DNA from: Agapanthus africanus
Taxonomy: Eukaryota > Streptophyta > Magnoliopsida > Asparagales > Amaryllidaceae
NCBI GenBank assembly: GCA_030015575.1
Contig: JASDDO010000026.1
Coordinates: 196,565,739 to 196,629,738 of the forward strand
Direction of reading: 5' to 3'
DNA length: 64,000 bases
The notes beneath the pieces are model-generated. The model had not been told where the DNA came from. It did not search any database and saw only the letters and a program-made list of their open reading frames with translations. Of the stretch, positions 23,401 to 34,139 are shown piece after piece. The position numbers were made by a program, and so were the translations under genes. Numbering within the stretch: position 1 is the first letter of the stretch; every line of letters begins with the position of its first letter.

Positions 23401-24442
23401 TGAACCATGCATCTATAGTAGATTTGTAGCGAGAACTGTAGTATTCCTCGTTTTATACGTGGATGACATTCTCTTAATAGGAAATGATATTCCTATGCTA
23501 CAATCTGTCAAGGGGTTCTTGTCACAAAGGTTCTCCATGAAAGACCTGGGTGATGCCTCATACATCCTGGGGATCCGGATCCATCGTGATAGATCCAAGA
23601 GGATATTGGGACTTTCTCAGTCCAGGTACATCGACACCGTACTGAAAAGATTCAGTATGGAAGATTCCAAGCGTGGTAACCTACCAGCTTGTCACGGGAT
23701 CACCCTCTCTAAAGAAATGTCTCCCAAGACTGATTTGGAGAGGGATCGCATGTCTATTATACCCTACGCTTCTGCGGTAGGCTCTATAATGTATGCGATG
23801 TTGTGTACCAGACCGGATGTAGCTTATGCACTGAGTGTGGTAAGCCGGTATCAGTCAAACCCTGGGGAGAAACACTGGATAGCGGTAAAGAACATTCTCA
23901 AGTACCTGAGAAGGACTAAGGAGATGTTCTTGGTGTATGGCGGAAAAGACCTCCAGATCGAGGCCTTTGCTGACTCCAGCTTCCAGAGTGACAAGGATGA
24001 TTCCAAGTCCATGTCGGGTTTTGTCTTTACCCTCAATGGAGGGGCGGTGTGTTGGAAGAGTTCCAAACAAGAAACCGTTGCAGACTCGACGATGGAAGCG
24101 GAATACATCGCTGCATCTGATGCCGCAAAAGAAGCTGTCTGGATGAGGAAGTTCTTGAAAGAACTTCAGGTGGTTCCGTCCATTGTTGATCCAATACCTC
24201 TGTATTGCGACAACAACGGGGCTATAGCATTAGCGAAGGAACCCAGGTCCCATCAGAGATCCAGGCACATCTTGAGGCGGTATCACCTGATCAGGGAGAT
24301 CGTGGATCGCAAGGAGATCGAGGTTCGGAGAGTCGCTTCAGAAGATAACACTGCAGATCCATTCACCAAGGCCTTGCCCCAGACTCAGTTCGAGCGGCTG
24401 ATCGAGATGATAGGTCTTCGATACGCCAGTACATGGCCTTAG
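20492..24442 (+). CDS. Gag-pol polyprotein of copia element C (1316 aa, apparently intact)
   Basis: This single frame encodes all proteins needed for copia retrotransposition. Domains by rough residue: gag (20-200), Lys-rich linker, zinc knuckle CYCHKKGHWKNDC (about 253), aspartic protease DTGSGSHIC (about 306), pre-integrase HCRLGHIN (about 440). Integrase has a D,D-35-E triad (HSDVCG about 500; SDRGGEY about 563; SERRNR about 599). RT contains DVKTAFLNGN (about 904) and catalytic YVDDILLI (about 988). RNase H contains ADSSF (about 1157) and YCDNNGA (about 1238). Integrase before RT marks Ty1/copia. I chose ATG 20492, which follows a candidate splice acceptor; no upstream in-frame ATG is near. 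No stop, frameshift or missing catalytic residue is seen. It is the likely enzyme type that could mobilise B and E; their moving in trans is inference. Confidence 0.95.
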   Translation: MTGLKLLLDKNKLTGPNYKDWLRNVTIAITYDKLGYLLTTKAPPVPGPTSSVADKEIRKTWEIDSAKAKCLLLASMDNEHQRRHENMDMESILLHTKELYGEQSRIARYEASKKLFSTRMAVGSSVAEHVLKMIGFIEELADLGITLESELYTDIVLQSLPSTYAQFILNFNLQEKEVELSELLNMLRSAEGTLQKGRETSTLFVGGSSSSRSKAKAKGKKKKAPAKPRGGVGKVDTKGKGKATKIAGKLVDKEECFYCHKKGHWKNDCRAWKARTQELKQVAASASGVYVIENCLSINSTSWVLDTGSGSHICNSLQALRNRSVLKAGDMTLRVANGASMDAKAVGDYHLGMSDGHVLVLRNCFFVPNATCNIISVSLVSKEGYEFAFVSNVVNIHLNQVLIGSGTLSNGIYVLNQPQIFNVQNTHKRKSPEINQTFLWHCRLGHINERRLTKLHTEGYLNAFEYQSYATCQSCLKGKMTKTPFTGQGVRASELLGLVHSDVCGPMSIHARSGHSYFITFTDDFSRYGYVFLMKHKSEAFGKFQEYKNEVEKQTGKSIKILRSDRGGEYLSAEFLDYLKENGILSQLTPPYTPQHNGVSERRNRTLLDMVRSMMSNAELPRSFWGYALESAAYLLNRVPTKTVPTTPYEMWSGKKPYLQYLKIWGCPAFVKKQHADKLEALSVLCKFVGYPKNTRGYLFYYAEEQKVLVSRNAHFLEHQFLEKEISGSAVELEEIPEPQTITERLVEPEGSTEQDIPTPLRRSSRQSHPPERYCGFLIDGDREDCIIDYDEPTSFQQAVQSVDSVKWLDAMRTEMESMYTNKVWTLDIAPDGVKPVGCKWIFKRKIGVDGQVETYKARLVAKGFRQRPGLDYDETFSPVAMLKSIRILLAIAAFHDYEIWQMDVKTAFLNGNLEECVYMDQPEGFIQSGSSGKVCKLLKSIYGLKQASRSWNICFDETVKEFGFIKNPDEPCIYSRFVARTVVFLVLYVDDILLIGNDIPMLQSVKGFLSQRFSMKDLGDASYILGIRIHRDRSKRILGLSQSRYIDTVLKRFSMEDSKRGNLPACHGITLSKEMSPKTDLERDRMSIIPYASAVGSIMYAMLCTRPDVAYALSVVSRYQSNPGEKHWIAVKNILKYLRRTKEMFLVYGGKDLQIEAFADSSFQSDKDDSKSMSGFVFTLNGGAVCWKSSKQETVADSTMEAEYIAASDAAKEAVWMRKFLKELQVVPSIVDPIPLYCDNNGAIALAKEPRSHQRSRHILRRYHLIREIVDRKEIEVRRVASEDNTADPFTKALPQTQFERLIEMIGLRYASTWP

Positions 24443-24456
24443 TGCAAGTGGGAGAT
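24443..24456 (+). other. Polypurine tract of C
   Basis: GCAAGTGGGAGAT directly precedes the 3' LTR and would prime plus-strand DNA synthesis. The same tract ends the interiors of B, E and G. Confidence 0.9.
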
Positions 24457-26643
24457 TGTTAGTGTATATGCCCTAGAGGCCATTACTGTATCATACTAGT
24501 TTGTATATTACTTAATGGATGCTTGGGATATTCACCTTGTATATACAATCTTGCTCAAAATAGTAGTATGCTACTTGGTTTGTTTCTACTTCAATGTGTA
24601 CTTGTGTTTATTTCAGTATATCACTTATACGCATTAGTGGAGCCCTTAGGATCTTTGCTTGATTACCAGCGTTGTGATGGCAGTCACACTAGTGGGGGCT
24701 GGGTAATCTATAAGCACATCCTTATTCAGGTCCCTGGTCGCAGGACTATCGAGACAGGGCATCGATACTCCGGAGTAGACCAGCGCATGCGCTTCTCATC
24801 CCAGTGTGGGAGACGGTCTGTCCCACAGCCGTCAGTACGTCGTACTTGAGATAGTATGCGGGTGCTCGTTAGGTTACGGGTACACTGGACAGGACTCGTC
24901 GGGAACTGACTAGTTGGTATTATACCTATCGTCAGTTATCAGTTCCCAGGTGACATGAGTACAGCTTAGTCCGCTGACTTGACACTGTCACTTCGCCTCG
25001 GGTGTGTTCCCACTGTACTTTGATTACTACCCTACCACGGCTCAAAGGAGTCGTGCAAACAGGTGGTGGTTGGGTGCAGTCCCGAAGCACTTGGAGGCAG
25101 TGACGGTTAGACAGGATTCGTCTCTCCCGGTATTGGGGGTTGACATCGCGCTGTGTCTAGGAGAGCCATTACACGAGTAGTCCCTGGCCAGGGCAAACGA
25201 GATATACTGGTAGGTTTCCAGTGTTATCTCAGGGTGTATTGGGCTTCACTCCGGCACGACTTGTACCGCTATTGGGGGACTGACGTTTACCGCCCCCTAG
25301 GCCCGCCATGCGATGTATCAGACGAACAGACCGGACTGTACGGAGAATGTCACACTCAGGCTCAGTAGGAGTTCAGATGGGTTTCGCCTCGTCGGTCTTC
25401 CTGTCGGCATTACCTGGGGACCGTTACGCACAGCTAGTGCCGCTTGCGGTCTGTGGTTAAACCCACTGCCAGCGTAGTGTCGAGTCTTTAGAGTCCCACA
25501 CAGAAAGCTTTTCGCCTTTAGGCAAAAGAGTAGAGGTCGCATGGTATTGCGACAGGTCGCATGGTTTTGCGACAGGGTTCGGTCACATCCGTGCACTTGT
25601 GCACGTACAGTGTCCGGACAGTTTACACTAGCGGGCTTTGGTTTAAGCCAGATCCTAGTGTACCTTATGGGATTGGATTTATCCAGTTTGCATTCGTGTT
25701 CCTCGGAACGCGGATGCGGGTGTGTATGCACAGTTGACAGGGAGGCAGAGGCAGTGGATTCTCATTAGGGTTGTTGACAGTTGACCGTTGACTTTTGACT
25801 TTTTGCTCAACCCTAATGAGAATATGATATGTGATTAACTATTATATTAATTAAGTATTATGGTGATATGGTTGTTGACTTGTTGACTTTTGTTGACTTG
25901 TTGACTTTGGTGACTTGTTGACTTTTGTTGACTTGTTGACCGGTTGACTAGGCTTGACTAGTTGACCATCATGATAACCATGGTTATCATTTCATGCCAA
26001 AGACTTTTTTTCTTGCTTGCTTTTTGAGTAAAATGAGTGCATGATATGATAACCTTATGGTTGCTTCTAACCATCACCAAAAGACTTTTTTGATATGATG
26101 AGTTATGATCACTTTGGATTATGAGAGGGTGAGAGAGAAAAGAGAGCCTCATTCTTTCTTGCTCATTCTCTCTCTTGTTCTTGAGCTCTCCCCTTGCTCT
26201 CACCCTCGACCTCTTGCTCCCTCTCTTGATCTATGGTTCTCTTGTCTCATGAGTTGAGAATCAAGAACCATAGATACAATCCCATTCTATTTTCCTCTCT
26301 ACTCATTCTAGTTCACTAGGTTTAGCAAACCAAGTGAACTAGTTTCTTCAAAGACCGAAGAAGGAGCTAAAGGTTGGAGCTTTCAAGTGGATCTATCTTC
26401 GGCGTACGGAGACGACGGGAAGGAGCCATCGGACCACCACCGGAGCTTGAAGAGAAGGAGTTCAAGTTTAGGTATAACCATCTCTATCCGAGTAGCTAAA
26501 TATCTTTAGCTTAGTATGCTAGTTTTAGTTTAGGTAACGATCCCGACCATAGTTTAGTCCATGTTGCCTCTTGCGATAAAAATTCGTTTTTTATACCGTT
26601 TCCGCCTCCCCGTAAGAACCGGGGGTCGCAATATGGACTTACA
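24457..26643 (+). repeat. 3' LTR of element C (2187 bp, complete)
   Basis: It starts TGTTAGTGTATATG and ends GGACTTACA. Its W-box cluster is at about 25780-25967. It is followed by ACTGT (26644-26648) and the rest of the LTR of B. Confidence 0.95.
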
Positions 26644-27742
26644 ACTGTATTCGATTCTCGCGATTTGTAACATTGATCGGTTATATGCGTTATAGCCGAG
26701 TTATCGGATCAAGTGTTGATTCGATAAGTTGTTACTATTGATACTAGTCGGTTATATGCGATATGACCGGATCGTTAAATCAAGTGTTGATTTAATGATT
26801 TAATGTATAATTATATATTTGATATATCACTTTGCATTAACTAGTATCGGTTCACTCAAGATGGATTTTCTCACTCGGATGTGCGCATTGTATATGCGAT
26901 ATATTTTTGTGCACTTGATTGTATCATGTTTGATGATGCATGATTGCTAGGGTTTTTGTGTAAAGATCAAACCATGGTTACATGTTAATGGTTAGGGTTT
27001 TGTTTTATTCACTTATTTATTTATCTATTGCTTTTGGAAAATGAAAGGCATGAAAAAAAATGGTGGCTTGATTTGTATTCTTGTTGAAACTTCATGAAGC
27101 TTTGACTTAGTCACCATTTTTGTCTTCATACCTAACCTAACCATTCACTTAACCTTAGTTTAGTCTCTACACTTGACCATGGTTATTATTATGATAAGTA
27201 TTCCTTTTATATCCATTTTTTATAACTTATCATAATAATTATCTCCTTCTTCTTCATCTTCTTCAATGAAGAAAACCTTTCTTCATCAATGGTGATTGAT
27301 GAAAAAGAGTGAGAAATCCAATTCTAAAGTCTACCCACTTCCTATTTCTTCATCCTCTACCTCTTGCCAAGTAGTAGAGTGTGTTTTCTTCACAAGTTTC
27401 ATGACTTGGTGAAGTTGGAGCTTGATCTAGCGATGCCTCGACGTAGATCATCTTCGGCATCGTCGTCGATGACCTAGCCAGCCTTTTCTCCGATGAAGCC
27501 GACGCTTGAGCCCGGGATTTCATTTGGACAGCGGAGAGGACTTCATCACGGAGCCGTGGAGGTGGAGGACCGGATCTACAAAGGTTGTATTTCCGTTCTT
27601 TTAGTTTAGTTGTAAACTAGTTGCTTTTGTCGCCTAAACTTCTAGCCAACGATCCGTATTAGGGTTTATCGGCACCATAATTTTTGAAATTGGCATGGTT
27701 GATGCCTTGTGAGACCTCACTAGTGTGCCTAGGAACCCTACA
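26644..27742 (+). repeat. Second part of the 3' LTR of B, after target duplication ACTGT
   Basis: After the ACTGT copy, the sequence from 26649 continues the B LTR and matches about 8613-9703 with few changes, such as a 3-bp TTC length difference near 27258. It ends CCCTACA at 27742. GAGCT (27743-27747) is the target duplication of B within the D LTR. Confidence 0.95.
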
Positions 27743-28309
27743 GAGCTACCACAGGACCAAGACTCCTCGGCCCTTTCGGCCCTCTTTTGCTCGTCTCCGA
27801 GCTCCCCAGCTGAGACCATCTTCATCGGTCCCTTCGACCGAATCCACCACTCACAGACGTAACCGCCGCTCCGCAAATCCCGCCACACGCAGATTCTCCG
27901 CTAGCAACGTCCCACGTTCTACGCCATCACGATCCCCATTAATGGGCGATCCGCTCTTTACGCGGGCGTGACGTCGGGAGCGTTACTGCCGGCGAGATTC
28001 CCGAGCCTGCTACTGCGTGCTGCCGCCGCTATATAAACCCGCATCACAGAGGGGTCAAGTAAGCCATTTTTTACACTTTTATCCCGTTACTCTACTCGGA
28101 TCTCATCACTAACTTGAGCGTCGGAGGGTCCACGGTGGTACCAAACCACCTCGGGACTTCCCTGCAGGTACTCGGCAACAGCTTTCTCACCACACCTCTT
28201 CCTCCAAAAACCCATTGAGACCCACATGCAATGAAGGATAATCAGCTAAGTTCACCGCGAGATCAACGGAAGACAACATCTGACGGAGGCCCGAAAAGGA
28301 CCTCCATCA
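27743..28309 (+). repeat. 5' LTR of element D (right part, after the B insertion)
   Basis: Homologous to about 45003-45566, with TATA box TATATAAA (28030-28037). It ends CCATCA at 28309; the first part lies left of B, outside the window. Confidence 0.9.
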
Positions 28310-28589
28310 GTTGGCACCGTCTGTGGGAACATAACTCCACAAAATACAAAGTTGGCCTTCCCATCTCCACCCTCATGGCACGACCATTCTGGAGATCTCG
28401 GTACCAGCCGCCGTCCTCCACTCACTGAAGGTGGGGAAAAATCTCCTCCCATGACGGTTATCAACGCCCTCGCAGGCCGGATAGATCGCCTACAATCCCT
28501 CGTGGAGGCCCTCGTCCGCACCCAAACGGCCGCGCCCGGGCCCCAGATCGCCCGTTCCACCGCCTCCAGAAGGCTCTGTCCTTGTCTGG
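28310..28589 (+). other. Primer-binding site and leader of D
   Basis: TTGGCACCGTCTGTGGG starts one base after the LTR, of the type seen in Tat-group elements; I do not assign the tRNA. The rest is short GC-rich sequence leading into gag. Confidence 0.7.
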
Positions 28590-29622
28590 ATGGCCGATCA
28601 CCGACAAGCCGCGTCCCCCAGCCACCGGTCTCTCGAACCGGTGCTCCCTGAGGCCCGTTGGGTACCCCAGGGCTCAACACCGAGATCCGCCGCCACGGCG
28701 CCTCGCCTCGAGCCTCCTCATGACCCCTATCCCCCTGAGGAGATGTCAGTCACCTTGCCTGTCCATGGGCGTGGTCGGCCAGACTACCATCGGCAGGGCC
28801 GCACAGAAGAGGTCCGCCCAGGCGGCTCAAGAGCTACCTCGCCCCGAGACCTGAGGCACCTCATTAAGAAGAACCGGGGACGCTCCCAGACGCAGGTCAC
28901 CCATAGCGGGGGCTAAAGATCCCGAGGCAACGAATCCCCGGGGTACCACGGTCGGCTAGACGCCCTCGAGAAGAAGATCGAGGGCATGCGCCGAGAAGCT
29001 CACCTCTCGAGCGACGGAGCTAAGTACGCCTCCGACTCGCTCAAGAAGCCATTCACCGAGGAACTGCTCGCCGTCCACGTCTCCTCGCGCAACAAGCCCC
29101 CTAAGGTCTCTCTGTTTGACGGGAAAACCGACCCGAAGGACCACTTGGACGCTTTCATCGTAGGGATGAGCTTTCAGGATCACTCCGACGCCGCCCAGTG
29201 CAGGGCCTTCCCGGCCACCCTCATCTGCACACGTCGGGACTGGTTCCGGGGGCTCGAGCCCCGCTCAATTTCGACCTTTGACGAGCTGGCTACTCAGTTC
29301 CTCGGCCATTTCGTGGGGAACCGTCGACAAAAGCGCACGGCCGACTACCTCTTCACGGTTAAAAGTGGGGATAAGGAAACGTTCAAGGCATACATTACCC
29401 GTTTCTACAACGCCCTCCTCGAGGTGCCTGAGCACCGAGACAAAACCGTCATAACGGCACTCAGATCCGGTCTGAGGCATAAGGAATGGTTGCGCTCCTT
29501 CGCACTGGCGCAACCTAAAACCATGGCCGAGGTCAAGGCGTAGACCGAGCGTGAGGTCCAGCTGGAAACCGAGGTGAACGCTAACCTTCCCCGGGCAGAA
29601 CGGCCCGACCAGAAGAAGAGGG
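28590..29622 (+). pseudogene. gag of element D, 5' part
   Basis: One frame runs from ATG 28590, broken by TAA (28914-28916) and TAG (29541-29543). The N-terminal part is Pro/Arg-rich. The capsid domain (about 29000-29540) shows KVSLFDGKTDPKDHL, WFRGLEPRSISTFDEL and AYITRFYNALLEV, typical of gypsy gag. The frame is then cut at 29622 by element E and resumes at 39655. GAGGG (29618-29622) is the left target duplication of E. The protein would package element RNA, but the stops make a full product impossible without readthrough. Confidence 0.88.
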
Positions 29623-31769
29623 TGTTGGAGATAGTGCTCTCAGAGTCAATTATTGGATCACAGGCAAGTGATTGCAATGATTGAGGGAGGACCTATCCCG
29701 GTAGGACAGTCTTACTCAAGATGATAGTATGCTATCTGGTTTATCTTTATCATCGTGTACTGCTTTAGGTGACCTGACAGGTCGCTATTACACATTGATA
29801 GAGCCCCTAGGATTCGTGCTTGACTGCCAGCAGTATGAGGGCGATCATATACGTGGGAGCCGGTAGTCTACAAGCACATCCTTAAAAGGTCCCTAGTCGT
29901 GGGAGTTTCGAGACAGGGCATCGATACTCCAGAGTAGACTAGTGCATACAGTCGAGACCCCGACGAGGGGCGGTGGCCGATCTCACAAGCCACTGGTGTC
30001 AGTTAGTTCACCTAAGATGTATACAGGTGCTCATTGGGTTATGAGTACACCGGACAAGACTCGCCGGGAACATGCTAGTTGGTCTTATACCTGACGTCAG
30101 ATAGCAGTTCCCAGGTGACATGTGTACAGGTTAGTTCATCGACCTGAGGATCGTCATTTGTCTCGTGTGAGTTCCCACTGTACTTTGATTACTATCCTAC
30201 CACGCTCAAAGGAGACATGCAAACAGGTTTTAGTTGGGTACAGTCCCGAGCCATATGGAGGCAGTGAGCGGATCTTCAGGGGTTCGTCTCTCCCGGTATT
30301 GGGGGTGAGGTCGCGCTGTGTCTAGGAGAGCCCTTACACGAAGTCCTTGGCCAAGGCAGGAGATTTACTGGTAGGTATTCCAATAGTATCTCAGGGTGTT
30401 CTGGGCTACACTCCGACACGACTTGTACCGCTTTTGGGGGTCTGACTTTTACCAACCCCCTGGGCCCGCCACGCGATGCTCATAGACGAACGGACCGGAC
30501 TGTACGGATATTGTCACTGACAGGCTCAGTAGGGTGTCAGGATGAGTTCGCTCATCGACGTCCCTTTTGGTCAATAGCTGGTAGCCCGTCACGTATGGCT
30601 AATACCTCTGACGTGCTAGTGGTTAAATCCACAGCCATAGTATTGACGAGTCTTTAGAGTCCCCCACATTCAGTTGCTCAAGTTTTCGGGCGAAACGCTG
30701 TAGAGGCCGTATGGAGATATGGCAGGGTTCGATCAGTTATGTGCGGTATTGCACGGATCAGGATCGGACGGTTAATACTAGCGGGCTTTGGTTTAAGCCG
30801 GATCCTAGTATTGGACAGTGTAGATTTGTCTCATTGCATTTGTATTCGGTCGGAATACAGATGCGGGTGTGTATACACAGTATCGGGGTTTTCCTGTAAT
30901 TTATTACGGGACCAGTTTTCTGGAGTTGCCAGTTTATTTTCCGTTTCGGCCAATTTTCTTTATATCTTTCATTGGCCGAAGATTGGTGGAGGAGGGCTTA
31001 TATGCATTTGTGCAAATAAGCATTGTGGAGGGTGTTACTTGCAAAGTTGAACTATCATGATATTTCCTCCACCTTTTGACTTATTCTTTTCATCATGACT
31101 TGACTTTTGGTTCATCATGGGTGTTGGTGATGGGTTATGATGAGGTTGGTGGAGTGTTGGTTTTGATTGGTGATGATTTCCTTTCATGATCACTTTCTCT
31201 CTTGCATGATTGATACACACACACCCCTTGGCTTTTCTCTCCAATTCCATTCTCTTGTTTGGCCGGCCACTTGAAGAGGGAAGGGGCTGAAATTTTTTGG
31301 GTAGGGGATTTTGGTTCTCTTCATGTTTGCAAAATCCCCAAGTTCATCCACAAAATTCCTCACTTCATTACCTCCACTAAAAGGGCAACTTCCAATACTC
31401 CAAATGAGACATAGCTTTCTACACTTTATTCTATAGCAAATCTTGGGCACGTCGACTCGCCAACTTCGTGCCCGAGTTGCCTCGGTCCAGAGGCGGGAGC
31501 CCGTAAAAGAAGCAGGCGACGTGGTGCCCTTCCGGCGAGGAGGTGGAGACCGGACACTTCGCGGGAGACCGGGACGACGACGAGAAGACCGGAGGACACG
31601 GATCGCTCGGTATATCTCTCTTCCCCTTTCTCTAGTTTAGCTAGGACTAGTTTAATGGCACGATCCGGGTTTATAGTGCGCGGTGGTGCCGGTTTGAAAA
31701 GTTAAAGAAAATCACCGCTTCCGCATTCCGGCGTCGGATCGACGGCCGGGGCGCCGCCGTGCACTTACA
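29623..31769 (+). repeat. 5' LTR of element E
   Basis: Starts TGTTGGAGATAG and ends GCACTTACA; collinear with 37505-39649. It contains a few TTGACT motifs near 31073-31105. Confidence 0.95.
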
Positions 31770-31980
31770 GTGGTATCAGAGCCTCGCCATTAACCTAGTC
31801 TTGCTTTGTTTAGTGTGTTTACATTTCCAATCGAACAAATATTCCAAAACCGTGTTTTTCCATGCAACAGTTCTCTGTCGAAATTTTTTTGTCTCGAAAA
31901 TTTTTTCGGGTAGTTGCAGAATGATGTACAGAGAAAGATAAGACTTCTGTGAAAATTTGGTAAGCTGATACTGTAGGATG

Positions 31981-32026
31981 ACCGCGGAACCGCGGCCAAA
32001 CCCCCCTTCTTGCCGCGGTTCCGCCG
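31981..32026 (+). repeat. GC-rich double palindrome in the leader of E
   Basis: ACCGCGGAACCGCGGCC (31981-31997) and GCCGCGGTTCCGCCG (32012-32026), separated by AAACCCCCCTTCTT. It starts 210 nt after the primer site. Confidence 0.87.
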
Positions 32027-32521
32027 TAGTACAGTGCCTTCAGTGTACCAATTTTTCACAGTGATCTTTTTGCAGGGAAATAGGGGTTTTGGAACATTCT
32101 TTTTGGGCCCAGAATTTCATTATCTGCTACAGTAATGCTTGGGGCCCACTTGGTAAAATTTGATCGATCGAATATTTTAAACACATTAGTTCACAGTATT
32201 TACATTATATCTGCGACCGTGAATGTCACTCGATCGGTAAATCCTGTCTAACTGCTATAGCCCGGTTAGACGGATTTGCAAACGTGACACTCACATTGAT
32301 GTTCTGTGTTGTGCTGTGATGATTGCGGATCGGTCGTGGGGGATAGCCTGGTTGCAATGCTAGTACAGTTTTTTGTTGTATTATGTACATTTGATATTGC
32401 GGAGCGAGCATCTGACATGTGGATTGCCGTCACTGCCTGCCTGTATATTATTATTTTGGGGCACGACCAGGTTGCGGTCGATGTACCCGTTGTATGTATA
32501 TTTTACTTTCTGTACTAGGAT

Positions 32522-32773
32522 TACCCCGCGGAGGGGTGCACGGATAGCCGGGTTCTAGAGGGAAACGGGCCCGCATCTCATGGCATTGAGACAGAGGGGG
32601 CTTCACTCTAGAATTGGCGGGCTATTCGCCGCACTCGTAGGGGTACAGGTTGACCCAGGAGGGGTGCCCAAGTTACCAGATTCCGTGAAGTGCTGGGTGG
32701 TCCATTCACGTTGCTGAAGGGGGCTGCCTCGCTTCAGGTTTTGGCGGGTAACTTGCCGCGCCCGTAGGGGTCT
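32522..32773 (+). other. Two tandem long hairpins in the leader of E
   Basis: First: TACCCC/GGGGTA, GGGTGC/GCACTC, CGGATAGCC/GGCTATTCG and TTCTAGAG/CTCTAGAA. Second: GACCC/GGGTC, GGGTGC/GCGCCC, AAGTTACC/GGTAACTT. The other copia leaders have one such hairpin. The arms differ between the two copies, but pairing is kept. Confidence 0.8.
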
Positions 32774-33570
32774 AGGATTTCATTGCACAGGCTATCCACA
32801 CGACCAGGGGAACGTCGGGTTTCAGTAGCGGCTCTGTGAAACCCGGGGATCCCAGAAATCTGTATTGTTCTGTAATGCTGTACATTTCTGTGATGTTGCA
32901 TTTTATCACGCCTTGAGCGAAATATTATATATTATATATATGCTAGTAGATGTTGTATATGTTTTGCATCCGCGCTAGTCCAGTCCCCGCTCTGTCGTTA
33001 GTTAGCTAACCTAACGGGTAATGACGGGACCCAGTGGCGAATGAGGATGGCATATACGTACATCAGTATATTTTCGTTCTTTGTGGTGTGATCAATTGAT
33101 GGGACTGCGTTGATTCGGATCAATGCAAGTTAAAAACAAACCTAATCTGATGTTGTTGGAACATTTTTCAAAAAGCTGTTATTGCAAGGACGTTCACTTT
33201 TGTTTTGCATCGTGGTATTCAGTTGGAATATGCTGCTCCTCAGTCGATGAGGCAAGGGCCGAGATCCCTTCACCGGGAGTGACCCCTTGGACAGAAATTT
33301 GCGTCAGGGCAATAACTTCACTATAGCCGATTACTTTTGCTTTGCACCGTGGTATTCAGTTGGAATATCCTGCACCTCATTCTACGGGGAAAGAGCCGAG
33401 ATCCCTTCACCGGGAATGACCTCTTTAGCCAAAGTTTTCGTCACTATATTTTCATAAAAGCTATCTGTTCCTTCAACGATATCAAGTTCATTACGTTAAA
33501 GGTTTTCGCCAGAAACCATTCGTATCCCTCCGTCGTTTCATATGGATAGTCAATAGTATTCAAGCTGTGT

Positions 33571-33767
33571 TTGTTGGCCATAGTCAAGGCACAGTGTTTG
33601 GTAGCTATTGGGTGTTCATATGTAGCATAGATAGATGCGTTGGTTTGGGACAGTCGTATAGCCTTGTTGGCCTTAGTCAAGGGCTTGTACGGGTGGGTTC
33701 AAATCAACCTGGACAATGACGGGTAGAACTTGACATGTGACTTATGATTTGTTGGCCTTAGTCAAGG
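33571..33767 (+). repeat. Three spaced hairpins in the leader of E (loops CATA, CTTA, CTTA)
   Basis: TTGTTGGCCATAGTCAAGG at 33571 and TTGTTGGCCTTAGTCAAGG at 33664 and 33749. Outer arms CTGTG/CACAG at the first and CTTATGA/TCATAAG at the third pair perfectly. Spacings 93 and 85 nt. Confidence 0.85.
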
Positions 33768-34139
33768 TCATAAGAGCATGGGGCAAAAATCACATCGGGA
33801 GTTTCAAAAGAAACTGAAACTTGCCAGATATGCGCATACCTTCTGGAGTATGATAGCATGAGCGGATTCCGTCACGTTATCATGCGGTGATAGTTTGATC
33901 CCGATTCCCACTGATGAGTTGGTTTACTCCTCGGGACATCCCGACTAATTCTTCTTTTAGGTTTGGAGGAGAATTTGACGGTACAGTGGGAGGTTTCCAG
34001 ATCAGATAAATTGGTAACCATTCTGATCTAGGTTAGAGTGCACGCTGAGTGTTTCTTTTCTCTCTCTCTTTGGCAGCGACCATTGACCCGACCCTAGACT
34101 ATGACTCAGAGACCAATATTAACCGAACCTTCTTAAACA

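Larger units (their letters stand above)
16779..26643 (+). mobile_element. Element C: Ty1/copia retrotransposon with complete gag-pol, 5' LTR truncated
   Basis: C has a 1714-bp partial 5' LTR, a Met-tRNA primer site, a 2-kb leader, one uninterrupted gag-pol frame, a purine tract and a 2187-bp 3' LTR. Over the 1714 bp shared by the LTRs I noticed one difference (A at 18056, G at 26207), so insertion is very recent. ACTGT flanks both ends (16774-16778 and 26644-26648). The 5' LTR lacks its first 473 bp, so promoter function at the 5' end is doubtful although the coding region looks intact. Confidence 0.93.
31771..34079 (+). other. Primer-binding site (31771-31782) and structured leader of E
   Basis: TGGTATCAGAGC is followed by the GC-rich double palindrome (31981-32026), two tandem long hairpins (32522-32645 and 32652-32773), the short hairpin (32996-33016) and a duplicated block containing CCGAGATCCCTTCACC (near 33242 and 33381). 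Three spaced hairpins follow (33571, 33664, 33749). It ends in a CT-rich tract and GGCAG. Confidence 0.85.

Noticed and set aside
27684..27971. 95-aa frame across the B/D junction
   Set aside because: It spans an insertion boundary and so is created by chance joining of LTR sequences.
28252..28680. 142-aa minus-strand frame at the start of D
   Set aside because: GC-rich shadow of the primer site and gag start; no family features.
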